From Nitrosopumilus ureiphilus (GTDB lineage: Archaea > Thermoproteota > Nitrososphaeria > Nitrososphaerales > Nitrosopumilaceae), in NCBI RefSeq assembly GCF_013407185.1, contig NZ_CP026995.1, positions 1,509,913-1,573,912 of the forward strand: a stretch of 64,000 bases of DNA. The letters are read 5' to 3'. The position numbers and the translations under genes were made by a program. Every line of letters begins with the position of its first letter. Within the stretch, counting starts at the first letter, position 1. Below are positions 26,401 to 34,344 of this stretch, one piece after another. Below the pieces are notes generated by a model. It was not told the origin of the DNA. It saw nothing but the letters and a program-made list of their open reading frames with translations, and searched no databases.

Positions 26401-27052
26401 CAAAATCCTTTTCATCATCCATGAGTAGATAGATTACACCATTACTGGTAGTTGTTACAATATCTTGGCGTACTTTGCCTTGATTGAAAAGTTTGGATGG
26501 TTCTGAGAATGTATTCCCAAAATCATCACTGACTGAATAAAATGCATAGCTTGTATTTTCTTCTCTAGTCCACATTGTGCCAAAAACATATAATTTTTCA
26601 TTTACAAATTCAACACTAGTTATACCATAATACACATCATCCACAGTTAGGATTAGTTTTGGTTCTGAGAATGTTTTACCATCATCACTGATTAATACAT
26701 AGAATTGAGGTACAGCATTCCCATTTCGTGTGGATAACTCATAAAATACAAAGATATGTTGTTCTTGTGAAAGAATTTTGATGTTGCCAATAAACGATCC
26801 AGTTGCAATATCTTTAGGGGCTATAGTTGTTTTGCCATCAGATAACTGCGTGAACATAATTGCTGAACCGCTATTTTGATTATAAGACTCCCAAATTATA
26901 TTGGCTTTGTCATTATGAACTGAAACCAATGGATTTGAAAAACGAGTCTCTTGCTCATCCTCATGATGTCCAAATGCAAAATAGCCTTCATCATAATGAC
27001 TTACAATGCCCACCATTCCAATTAAAACCAATAAAATTACAAAAGATTTCAT
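23498..27052 (-). CDS. Large secreted BNR/sialidase-like beta-propeller protein
   Basis: 1184 residues. Signal peptide at 1-27. Residues ~30-470 hold repeated Asp-box motifs (SDDGKTF, SDDFGNTF, SHDGGKTF, SDNRGKDF, SNDGGKSF), the mark of sialidase-type propellers. The catalytic Arg triad and Tyr of true sialidases are not evident, so a binding role is likelier. Then come beta-rich domains (with LCPLEKTS and QCFVFYDGREFCNN cysteines) and a long C-terminal coiled coil (~980-1100, EIKKLETQLAELTKN). No C-terminal anchor. Promoter at 27078-27119. Confidence 0.75.
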   Translation of the reverse strand: MKSFVILLVLIGMVGIVSHYDEGYFAFGHHEDEQETRFSNPLVSVHNDKANIIWESYNQNSGSAIMFTQLSDGKTTIAPKDIATGSFIGNIKILSQEQHIFVFYELSTRNGNAVPQFYVLISDDGKTFSEPKLILTVDDVYYGITSVEFVNEKLYVFGTMWTREENTSYAFYSVSDDFGNTFSEPSKLFNQGKVRQDIVTTTSNGVIYLLMDDEKDFDEKGSLYLRKILSDGTLTDIVNVNGGKTTVTYPQFAVSGENVYVSWRDRVHEKGNFGITERWYQVFTKSHDGGKTFDDVITFDSDPKSIDTVGTEGNFVFAHGNSVYVLWKSEYYDGETQSFKTYLAYSDNRGKDFTIESVPLNDELSQHGYMISKLDKNNFYQIGMTSKNPPFNDAAVYFTSRSLDADTIPVDILKDISTQIGWMPDFATNENNVYFVTEGNNDQSCILYSYSNDGGKSFSDVVNISPNGTPKTCLGIEDEITSPKHQTNLGTDIEDIRCNDDRTKGYILALRERDDQPICVTSASYDKLSEREIISDQSFETIAQSAAKNYLLSHPKISSIVDDSLVLEIFMTRHSIPPAFVIRGSFETISPIYENDSDPFNHSVEITLVQNNKVHLALIDETYSLFESDLKEERHPRLDTIVSPTLKTILSPGDRINNKGLIPLIITEVSQGGYDKTTHWTFQSIGYQGDNRDERWGFLPDQYRITETVDEFGNDAIDRERMPENFGIPLPLFTFPVLCGDERIEGESGWHYTLPTRNDTSMVYFRSTDKGIYPDDNGVYDIRFVSLFKPEVELQPNAKVITNETILCPLEKTSNDATHAYYTKLEFQIDDNWTASYYSPKSNIGSDDIHEHATILAKIFGDTFDFTQSNFQLKNPQINFEPAQPNVIHRTSQDATIGFLFETLGMNLSSQCFVFYDGREFCNNDEYELKFYINDQKRDDISEYVLSEDDRILISYGSDNEHEINEQLSELESMAQYNYFSLEKLMNIDVGTVSDGTYDSDLGFETVKKLIEFDMKRQEEKTLLENDLYQKQTMYDELVEQSNKQLALESISDEIKKLETQLAELTKNKFQYTTEEIFQKVGEIESENILMYKLRPEKYQEYADAKIALEDTIKEDFWNGKSLEEKMQAFPLVSVQINPNDENLEVMLSDVVKYDAEKIKQFESVIENTVPDNLSWTIIFSDDE

Positions 27053-27077
27053 AATATAACTAAGAATTATAGGAGGT

Positions 27078-27119
27078 TCATAAAGTGTTCTACTAAAATA
27101 GTGAATCCATACAGGTTTG
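27078..27119 (-). promoter_or_regulatory. Promoter with dyad site, for the beta-propeller gene
   Basis: Minus strand: CAAACCTGTATGGATTC, spacer, TAGAACACTTTATGAA, then ATG 27052 about 26 bases after the TATA core. Best-spaced example of the class. Confidence 0.55.
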
Positions 27120-27197
27120 AACCATATGTATTTTATTCATGGATTTAGTGTCATAATTACAAGAAAAAGTAATAAAACAATAATTTATGAAAAGTAT

Positions 27198-27359
27198 ATG
27201 CTATTTGATTTCATTTCCAACCTTTTTCAAGTTATGATGTTTACAGTATTTCCGTTCACAGTAACATTGTTAATTTCCCTTAGAATCATCAAGAAAAAAA
27301 CACAAACTAAAAAATATGAAAAACCTCAAACGGAATTAGAAGAAATTTTAGGATTTTAA
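27198..27359 (+). CDS. Small single-pass membrane protein
   Basis: 53 residues from ATG 27198: MLFDFISNLFQ, membrane helix VMMFTVFPFTVTLLISLRI, then a Lys-rich cytoplasmic tail (KKKTQTKKYEKPQTELEEIL). A longer frame from 27117 exists but overlaps the dyad promoter. The only plus-strand gene in this block. Confidence 0.45.
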   Translation: MLFDFISNLFQVMMFTVFPFTVTLLISLRIIKKKTQTKKYEKPQTELEEILGF

Positions 27360-27382
27360 GTAATTAAAAATTTGAATAATAA

Positions 27383-27697
27383 TTAGGGAAAGATACATGA
27401 AATATGTATGAGTCCTGCATCAGAACACCAAGAATCGCCAGTATCTGTAATCTCCGATTCACATTCAGGTGTAACATCCCATGAAATTTTAGTGCCTCCA
27501 ACACGTTCACAGATATCGAAAATGCCATCACAATAATTTCCAAGTCCATTCCATTGACCTCCATTCATTATACAAACCATATCTGCATCAATTCAAGGAT
27601 ATGAAAAATAATTCATCCAGAAATCAGGAATAATGGTGATAAGGAAGACAGAAAAAATTAAGAACATACACAAGATAATCAAAAGTCTAGTTTTCAT
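27383..27697 (-). pseudogene. Secreted Cys-rich protein with an in-frame stop
   Basis: Starts MKTRLLIILCMFLIFSVFLI (signal/anchor) at 27697, 4 bases after the preceding stop. TGA at 27593-27595 interrupts it after 34 codons, yet the same frame continues IDADMVCIMNGGQWNGLGNYCDGI... to 27383 with six Cys in a secreted-domain pattern. Restoring one base would give a 104-residue protein. Either a nonsense mutation or a sequencing error; thaumarchaea are not known to use TGA as a sense codon. Confidence 0.65.
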
Positions 27698-27701
27698 TTT
27701 C

Positions 27702-27893
27702 TCAACTACCAAATTTCATCCCACATTTTGGACATAGGTTGTAATTATTTGGAAAGTTTTGATTGCAATTATAACAAAATTTATCATTTCTGGGTGTTTT
27801 TTTGCGTTCTGCCAGATAGTATCGTAATAAGATGGCACCAATAGTTGTTACAGCCCCAATGATTGCATACAAGATAACCATGTAGATAATCAT
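27702..27893 (-). CDS. Membrane-anchored zinc-ribbon protein
   Basis: 63 residues: membrane helix MVILYAIIGAVTTIGAILLRYYL, then FCYNCNQNFPNNYNLCPKCGMKFG, a C-x2-C...C-x2-C zinc ribbon. Such proteins are common small membrane partners of unknown role. First gene of a two-gene unit with the broken gene below it. Confidence 0.7.
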   Translation of the reverse strand: MIIYMVILYAIIGAVTTIGAILLRYYLAERKKTPRNDKFCYNCNQNFPNNYNLCPKCGMKFGS

Positions 27894-27904
27894 CTAAATT
27901 GTGA

Positions 27905-27945
27905 TTCATAAAGTGTTCTAATCTTTTGTAAATAAATGGTTTGAA
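27905..27945 (-). promoter_or_regulatory. Promoter of the shared TAGAA/TTTATGA class
   Basis: Minus strand TAGAACACTTTATGAA is identical to the core at 27078-27093. The dyad part is degenerate (CTTCAAACCATTTATTTAC). ATG 27893 is only ~13 bases after the TATA core, so the gene may really start slightly downstream. Confidence 0.45.
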
Positions 27946-28065
27946 GTAAACGTCTGGAAATAACCTCCAACCTACTATTATGATTTGAATTGTTCGAATT
28001 ATAATAAAAGCAACATGAATGAATTGTTCATATAAATTCTCAGTGTTACATAAATACTATTTTGA

Positions 28066-28131
28066 GAATGTAATTTCAATTGGAACTCTCATCAAATACC
28101 TATTTAGTTTTGGTCTTAGGTTTCAATTTTT
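28066..28131 (+). ncRNA. Candidate structured small RNA, copy 1
   Basis: AATTGGAA (28078-28085) pairs with TTTCAATT (28121-28128); inside, ATCAAA (28091-28096) pairs with TTTGGT (28109-28114). A diverged copy at 44079-44129 has the same 51-nt length and pairs even better. Upstream of both is an ATGAAY-N5-GTTCAT dyad and a TATA-like stretch (TTCATATAAATT here), and a T-run follows the outer arm. Strand is inferred from that promoter/T-run order. Confidence 0.45.
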
Positions 28132-28170
28132 AAATGATAATTATCAAATAAAGAAAAAATTATCAAATTA

Positions 28171-28551
28171 TTAGCAATAAGAGGGACTTGCTAAAATATC
28201 TTCAATAGTAGGATTTGCCATAGTAATAATGACTCTGTGATTGTTCATATCACTGATGTCATGACAAATTAATTCCATTCGATCATTTTCTTGTGGATAG
28301 ATTCTTAATTCAATAAATATTTCTTTTCCAAAATCGGTATTAGTATAACTTACTGTTTCTAACCAAAATCCAATACTCGAAGAAGACATTCCTTGTGTTG
28401 GATAAGTTTCTTGGAAAGATTTCACTTCTTTAAAATTATCATATTTTTCTTTAATATTTGAAAAAGATAAATGGGTGACGGAAGTCACTACAACAAAATA
28501 AAGTAAAAGTCCCAATAAAATAATCACAGGTATAAAATAATATTTTTTCAT
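28171..28551 (-). CDS. Membrane-anchored extracellular protein
   Basis: 126 residues: N-terminal anchor (MKKYYFIPVIILLGLLLYFVVV) and a small beta-rich outside domain (FWLETVSYTNTDFGKEIFIELRIYPQ) with two Cys (LICHD, PSYC at the end). Unknown family. Follows the lodAB-associated genes on the same strand, 41 bases below 28593. Confidence 0.55.
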   Translation of the reverse strand: MKKYYFIPVIILLGLLLYFVVVTSVTHLSFSNIKEKYDNFKEVKSFQETYPTQGMSSSSIGFWLETVSYTNTDFGKEIFIELRIYPQENDRMELICHDISDMNNHRVIITMANPTIEDILASPSYC

Positions 28552-28592
28552 GACCTTTCATTAATCATTTATCATATAAAATAAAAAGGGGT

Positions 28593-29015
28593 TTAAAGCC
28601 AGAACGAATCAGACATAGGATATGGCCAATACGTTAAACTGTCTTCATAGAATCCTTCTGAATTTAAGATCACAATATCCCCAGATTGTAAACCCGTACA
28701 AGATTCATTGATTGAACCTGTTGTAGTTTGCCAATCATGATAGCATCCTTGACCTGGATTGAATAAATCCCACATTACAACAACGTGTTCATTTAGATCA
28801 GAAGATCCTCCACTACAGTTGCTATTTGCATAGATATATCCTGGATAATATTGATAGGCATAGTAGCTAACACTACTAGAATATGCTGTAATTGAACCAG
28901 AGGCAACTGCTGTTGTTGATTGACATTCTGTACGATTTTGTGTCAGATACCAATAATCATCAGCTGCAAATGCATTTGGAATAAAATTAAGCAATTTTAA
29001 TTTCGCCTTTTCCAA
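28593..29015 (-). CDS. Secreted Cys/Tyr-rich protein, third gene of the lodAB operon
   Basis: About 140 residues, overlapping the end of lodB by 19 bases. The N-terminus is a short hydrophobic stretch ending FAA, perhaps a weak signal. The body is Ser/Tyr-rich (SVSYYAYQYYPGYIY) with four Cys (TECQS, SNCSG, QGCYHDW, ESCTG), likely two disulfides. Start TTG 29015 is uncertain; a later TTG (KLLNF) is possible. No known family; position suggests a role tied to the oxidase. Confidence 0.5.
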   Translation of the reverse strand: MEKAKLKLLNFIPNAFAADDYWYLTQNRTECQSTTAVASGSITAYSSSVSYYAYQYYPGYIYANSNCSGGSSDLNEHVVVMWDLFNPGQGCYHDWQTTTGSINESCTGLQSGDIVILNSEGFYEDSLTYWPYPMSDSFWL

Positions 29016-30091
29016 AAATCAGAATCAGGCCATCTTTTCTCACTAGAGTAGAATTTTTGGCGTTCAAGTAGATAATTACAAAATATTTTGTTAATCCATG
29101 TAGAATACTCCTCCAAGGGATTTTCTTTATTTTCTAGATATTTTTTTATGGCCTCTGCTGCATGTATTCCAGTTTGAAGAGATTTCCACACTCCCTGTGA
29201 GGATAGAGGATCAAATGCTATTGCTGCATCACCTACTGCTAACCACCCCTTTCCACTAACTTTATCAAGGTGAAAACTTGATGCAGAATACACATTCAAG
29301 ATATATTGTGTCGGGTACGATGATAAACGTGATTTTGTATGTATTGTTTTCTGTAACTCATCATTCCAAAAAGTTGTAGATTTTTTGATTCCATGTTTAT
29401 AAATATCAGCATCAGTCATGTATGCAACAACAATATTTTGATCTGGCAATATTGCAGAATACCACCATCCACATTCTGCTGCTTCAATAAGAAGATGATT
29501 ATCGGAAGTCATTTTTGAATTGGGTGATAAATAGCACACAATTCCAATCAATTTATCATGAACAATTTTGTTTGCATTAAATTGTAAAGATATTGCAGAT
29601 TGATGTCCGGTAGCATCTATCAAAAATCTGCTTTTAAAATGATATAGTTTGTTATCACATGCTACTTTTAACTTCCAATTATTATCTTCGAGATTAAAGG
29701 AAACCAGTTTGGCCTTAAGATATAATCTGGATCCTGCAGATTCTGATGCATGAGCTAGAAAAGCATCAAATTGACACCTATTAACGTGCCATCCCTTACC
29801 AAAAGGATTGAAAATAAAATTATTTTCATGTAGTTCCTTTTTGCCCCAGGATGAAAGAATTGTAAAAGAAGGAGAAGAATTATTTTCATTCAAAAATTTC
29901 TTCCATATTCCAAGATAAGACAGTGGCACTTGTATTTTGGGAGGAAGAATCTCCCCCACCCTCAAGTTGTTGTAATCGGTTTTTTCCATAATGACTACTG
30001 AGTATCCATATTTGAGAAGGGATAATGCCGTAGCACAACCCGCAGGACCTCCACCAATAATTGCTACATCAAATTTCTCATCTTGTGTCAA
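28997..30091 (-). CDS. lodB: LodB-like FAD-dependent maturation protein
   Basis: 364 residues. GGGPAGCATALSLLKYG (13-29) is the FAD-binding GxGxxG, and GDAAIAFDPLSSQG (~285-298) the second FAD motif. Overall it resembles tryptophan-halogenase/geranylgeranyl-reductase-like flavoproteins, the class to which LodB belongs. LodB is needed to build the cysteine tryptophylquinone cofactor of its LodA partner. It sits 23 bases after lodA on the same strand, the usual arrangement. Substrate halogenation is unlikely: the Lys of halogenases is not evident. Confidence 0.85.
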   Translation of the reverse strand: MTQDEKFDVAIIGGGPAGCATALSLLKYGYSVVIMEKTDYNNLRVGEILPPKIQVPLSYLGIWKKFLNENNSSPSFTILSSWGKKELHENNFIFNPFGKGWHVNRCQFDAFLAHASESAGSRLYLKAKLVSFNLEDNNWKLKVACDNKLYHFKSRFLIDATGHQSAISLQFNANKIVHDKLIGIVCYLSPNSKMTSDNHLLIEAAECGWWYSAILPDQNIVVAYMTDADIYKHGIKKSTTFWNDELQKTIHTKSRLSSYPTQYILNVYSASSFHLDKVSGKGWLAVGDAAIAFDPLSSQGVWKSLQTGIHAAEAIKKYLENKENPLEEYSTWINKIFCNYLLERQKFYSSEKRWPDSDFWKRRN

Positions 30092-30114
30092 GTCTTTAGA
30101 TTCATTATCAAAAA

Positions 30115-33100
30115 CTATGCTTTTTCAATCCGGTACCATATCTTCCAGTCACCTAGATCCTCTAGTTCTATCTGTTCATTCTTAGGACCTTTTGTTCCAT
30201 ACCATGAATCAGGATTGCCAGTAAAAACGCGTTTGTAGAAACATAGGTTATCATCAGGATCAAAAGTATCCATCTCTATTCCTGTTATTTGTATTCCAAG
30301 ATATTCATATGCTGTTCCTTCATAAAGAACTTCATTCATTTTCACGATATTTTTACCCGGACGATCAGATATAGAATAAGTACCTTTTTTAGGGAATTGT
30401 ACTTCAACAGGTTCATTTATTGTATCTGTTTTTATTTTGGATTTAAACCTGAATTCACCCTTTCCTTTTAAAAATGGATCATGATCATCTAATATCTGAA
30501 TTTGTTCAATTATCAAACGTATCTTGTGATACTGTCCTCCATCTCCGTCTGGAGATGGCTTTATGACTATTGGGTTTCCACCAAACAGCTTGACTCTTTC
30601 TGCAACTTGTTCCGTATATCTTTGAAATATAGAGTGCCAGTGATCATCACTGGGTATTGATTTTTCAATGTGTCTTAGGACAGAGAGCTTTCTTATTTCA
30701 TCTTTTAGAAGCGTCTTGGCAGTCATTATTGGGATTGTAATTTGAAATGAACCAAGAACAGATCCAGTCATTCTATTTATTTGCATGATGACAGTATCAA
30801 ACACTTGACCGCATTTAATTTCATGAGGAAGTTCTATTGTTATAAGACCTGCAATGTTTTTTCTTTGAGAGTTGGGTATCGGCACATAGGTTACATCACC
30901 TACTAAACATTTGATTGTATGATCGTCTACTTTAAACAAGCGTTCAGATTCATAGTTTTTTCCTGCAGTACTAATGATTTCATTTGCATCCAAGTCAGGC
31001 ATGTATAGCGTCACAGTTGAGGAACGTGGAAGATTTCCCCAATTGAACATCAGCTCATCAACAAAATTTGCTATGGGAGGGTTATTCTTTTCTTGTAAAC
31101 GATGAGTTAGTCTATACATGGATTTCTTTTCAGAGGGTCTTATCTCAAATGTATGTTGTACTTTATTGGCAGTGGGGTTGGTAGACTCCACAATGACCAG
31201 ATTTCGTTGTGATAAGTTATCATTTGATGATGGTGTAGCTCCTTGTGGAATTGGATCTGACTCAAAGAAAACTTCTGCTGCTAAACACTGGTGCATGCCT
31301 CGAATCAATTCTTGAATGGATTTAATTTCGCCAGATATGAAAGGTCCATCATTTGATGGAAAAGCAGGGAATTGTGCTTCTGTTTGGTTAAAATCCAACC
31401 AACATCCAAAGTATTCTGAAGATTCACCTCCCCCACCTGCCGGAGATATAGTACGAACATTTGTAATATCAGTCTGATCTTCTGTAGATTGAGTAGTGGG
31501 ATCTACACGAGATTCGGCAAAAAATGGTATTGTTCCAATTCTGTTATCTGCTAACCCCAGCAAAGGAATAGTATTGTTGGGGTCTCTCTCAAAACGACGA
31601 TAAGTTGAATATGAATTATAATTAAAATTAGTAGCTGCCGTCGTAAACAATCGGAAAAAGACCCTCACGTTTTCAGCTGAAAGTGCTTCTCCCCTATACC
31701 TTACTTTTGCTACAGCAAAATTAAACACACGTCTACCATCAACAGATCTTGACAACTCTAGCTTACTGGTATTAGCATCAGTGGATATCATGTCAAAGGG
31801 ATGATTTGCAGAGGGGGTTGAATTAAAATCGTTTGTTAAATCCTGGATAAAGTTTATCGCTGCGTTAGCAGTATTACCAATGATAAGATTGCTAAACGAT
31901 GGACTTTCACCTTCTTTTACTTGGAATACACGTACGTCAGTACTGAGCCAATGTGTAGAACCATCAAGCATATAGGGATTAGGTTGATGAATTAGCGATA
32001 CATTGCCTTCGCCAGATTCATTTTGTATTTCTGCGATAACTCGAATGTTTTGAATTTCTATCGGAGTAACACCATCATTTTCAAAAAATGCGCGGGTGCC
32101 AGTAAAATCAACTGAGTAGACAAATGTAAATCTCTGTCGAAGGTTTGCGGGTAATGTTGGATCCTCTAGCAATAATTCTTGTACGGTAGTACTCATTTCA
32201 GCAGGTACCGTATTATCGCTTGTACGTCTCAAAGTGATTTGAGGTGCAATTCCTACCAGCTGAGCTGGATCCAAGTTCGGGGCATTGATATTTAGATCAT
32301 TTGGAAGAAAACCCTCAACTACCACATAAAGTGAAGGGGTAAAATGTGCAGGGTTTACACCACCGGTTAAAACTGAATCTACTTCATCTTTAGAGAAGTG
32401 ACTACGATCTGTAATGACATAACATTTCTTGCAGGTTACTGAACGTTCGGTTTCAACAAATCTGTCTCCTTTCTTTACAACAAAACCAAGCTTGTGCCAA
32501 TTATCCACCATATCTCGGTGAGAGTTGACTAGAGTCCCAGTCCAACTTTCAAACTGATCTGTGAGACTCCCTTCTTTGATGACCGAATCTGGGCGTTGAG
32601 CAGGCCACCAAGTCCCTACACAATCCCTAAAATCGGCTTGCCAAGGAACTGCCATCCACTTTGTAATATCTCCCGGTTCTAGTATTTGCTCTTGGTCATT
32701 TTCATCAAGGTAATTATTGTCAAGTCGAAACGCTTCAGTGAATTTACATCTTTCACGAATAAACCATGAAGACTCGATTCCTGGAAAAAAAGGACCTCCA
32801 ACACAAGGCTCTAGGGCAGCCCTATCTAGTCCTTCGGGAGTTATGTTTGTTGTAGGTGGATTATTCCAATCATTATCAAATTCGTCGGCTGCCCACTTTT
32901 GCATTATGTAGTATTGAATTTTTGTTACTGCTTGTGAATCATCAAATCCATCAGTGCGGACTACAGGCATACGTCCCCCTGCTGTTAAATCATTTGGATT
33001 TTTTAGCACTCCAAAGATTATTTGACGGTCTGCCATTGAGCCAGGAGGATTAGATATGACGTTCTCTAGTATTCCATGACTTGTTCTGCCTGTAGAAACT

Positions 33101-33930
33101 ACCCATTTTAGGTTCACAGTTCTTTCTAAAATTGGAAATATGTCATTTTTGTATGATGGTGTAGTAGGGCGTGGGATATGTGGTATTCCTTTGTCCTCAG
33201 CTAGTTGTAAAAGAATATCATAAAGTGAGGAGTAGGTATCTATTGCTGGAGCAAAGTTTGGCGGTGCGCAAATTATCCATGATCTTTCAGATTCGATTGG
33301 TTCGGTTCTTCCGTTAAGGATCACGGTAGCGTTTACTGGACCGTCAGATACATCATCATACCACCTATCATTATTAGCATAATGAAAAACACTTTCATCA
33401 GGAGGAACTGAAGAAGATTTTCCATGACCTCCCAAAACGAGTAGACGTCCAAGATCATCGGTTTGCATTTTTCCTAGGTACACGTTTTCGCCTAGAAAGG
33501 TACCGGTATCAAACTGAGCCATTTGATTTGGCCCAGTAACTGATCGTTCACCTGGATCTATTTTTAGATCATTGCGGGTAAATTGCGGATCTGCATCTAC
33601 CCAAGAATTTCTAAAAGATGGATTCTCTGTACTGCCGGCAAATATTTTGCCTGCTGCTTTTTTGTTAGCAAGATGGGCTCTCCAAGTAATGGCTCCATCA
33701 TCTTTTGTAATCTCTTGAACCAAGTTATCATTTTGATCATAACCAAAAAGCCTAAAACGCGATGCTTGACGTTTGATACGACATTGATTGTCTTTATAAA
33801 ATCCATCTGCGGGAGGTAATCGTTCTTCAGGAATTTCAGGTTCAATAAAATATTCGCTAGGGCTATTTCCCAATCTAGTAATTCCAATAGCAGGATATAT
33901 TTTGATTTTAGTAATATCATCAAGAGACAT
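30115..33930 (-). CDS. lodA: LodA/GoxA-like CTQ-dependent amine or amino-acid oxidase
   Basis: 1271 residues. The start IYPAIGITRLGNSPSEYFI and RIKRQASRFRLFGYD are LodA-family hallmarks. C376 in EPCVGGPFFPGIE and W441 in CVGTWWPAQRPD are 65 residues apart, the spacing I remember for the cross-linked CTQ pair of Marinomonas LodA. Family members oxidise amino acids (lysine, glycine) releasing H2O2 and ammonia. No signal peptide, as in other LodA proteins. The large insert (~470-1270) is beta-rich. Promoter has a dyad at 33964-33983. Substrate cannot be read from sequence. Confidence 0.9.
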   Translation of the reverse strand: MSLDDITKIKIYPAIGITRLGNSPSEYFIEPEIPEERLPPADGFYKDNQCRIKRQASRFRLFGYDQNDNLVQEITKDDGAITWRAHLANKKAAGKIFAGSTENPSFRNSWVDADPQFTRNDLKIDPGERSVTGPNQMAQFDTGTFLGENVYLGKMQTDDLGRLLVLGGHGKSSSVPPDESVFHYANNDRWYDDVSDGPVNATVILNGRTEPIESERSWIICAPPNFAPAIDTYSSLYDILLQLAEDKGIPHIPRPTTPSYKNDIFPILERTVNLKWVVSTGRTSHGILENVISNPPGSMADRQIIFGVLKNPNDLTAGGRMPVVRTDGFDDSQAVTKIQYYIMQKWAADEFDNDWNNPPTTNITPEGLDRAALEPCVGGPFFPGIESSWFIRERCKFTEAFRLDNNYLDENDQEQILEPGDITKWMAVPWQADFRDCVGTWWPAQRPDSVIKEGSLTDQFESWTGTLVNSHRDMVDNWHKLGFVVKKGDRFVETERSVTCKKCYVITDRSHFSKDEVDSVLTGGVNPAHFTPSLYVVVEGFLPNDLNINAPNLDPAQLVGIAPQITLRRTSDNTVPAEMSTTVQELLLEDPTLPANLRQRFTFVYSVDFTGTRAFFENDGVTPIEIQNIRVIAEIQNESGEGNVSLIHQPNPYMLDGSTHWLSTDVRVFQVKEGESPSFSNLIIGNTANAAINFIQDLTNDFNSTPSANHPFDMISTDANTSKLELSRSVDGRRVFNFAVAKVRYRGEALSAENVRVFFRLFTTAATNFNYNSYSTYRRFERDPNNTIPLLGLADNRIGTIPFFAESRVDPTTQSTEDQTDITNVRTISPAGGGGESSEYFGCWLDFNQTEAQFPAFPSNDGPFISGEIKSIQELIRGMHQCLAAEVFFESDPIPQGATPSSNDNLSQRNLVIVESTNPTANKVQHTFEIRPSEKKSMYRLTHRLQEKNNPPIANFVDELMFNWGNLPRSSTVTLYMPDLDANEIISTAGKNYESERLFKVDDHTIKCLVGDVTYVPIPNSQRKNIAGLITIELPHEIKCGQVFDTVIMQINRMTGSVLGSFQITIPIMTAKTLLKDEIRKLSVLRHIEKSIPSDDHWHSIFQRYTEQVAERVKLFGGNPIVIKPSPDGDGGQYHKIRLIIEQIQILDDHDPFLKGKGEFRFKSKIKTDTINEPVEVQFPKKGTYSISDRPGKNIVKMNEVLYEGTAYEYLGIQITGIEMDTFDPDDNLCFYKRVFTGNPDSWYGTKGPKNEQIELEDLGDWKIWYRIEKA

Positions 33931-33963
33931 TAAAGATCACTATAGATAAGAAATATTTGGATA

Positions 33964-33983
33964 AACAATGATTCTGCATTGTT
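33964..33983. promoter_or_regulatory. Dyad operator upstream of lodA
   Basis: AACAATG-ATTCTG-CATTGTT, perfect 7-bp arms, ending 33 bases before the lodA ATG and overlapping the expected BRE/TATA zone (minus strand TTGTTTATCCAAATA). Confidence 0.45.
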
Positions 33984-33999
33984 AATTTTAGGAATAAGA

Positions 34000-34344
34000 A
34001 TTAATTAAGTATGATCGTATATAATATCATAAAGTACTATAAAAATACCTAATGCATAAATTATCATAAGGAGGTAGAACTGAAATGCTTATGACACTTG
34101 TAATATTTCAATATTTTAGGATCATCTTTAATTATCATCATATTATAAAATAAAATTGATAGGAGTTTAAAAGCATTCCAATAACTTTCTGCCATTAGTT
34201 TGTAAAATAATCAAAAAGGTATCCAGGCCCACTGTGGTTTCAAATCCCTTTCTGATAATTCTCCAAAACAACCTTTCCGTTTGGCAGAGTACCAACGAAT
34301 TTCCAACATTCTGAAATGAATTCTTCTACGTCTTCAGCAGATAC
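34000..34344. other. Intergenic region, no gene seen
   Basis: AT-rich spacer between lodA and the integrase remnant; several weak TATA-like stretches but no reading frame I can support. Confidence 0.45.

Noticed and set aside
27593-27595. TGA as selenocysteine or pyrrolysine-like readthrough
   Set aside because: No SECIS-like structure seen, and these archaea are not known to decode TGA; loss by mutation or error is simpler.
34230-34250. GTTTCAAATCCC as a tRNA end or attachment site for the integrase
   Set aside because: No T-stem or acceptor can be built around it.
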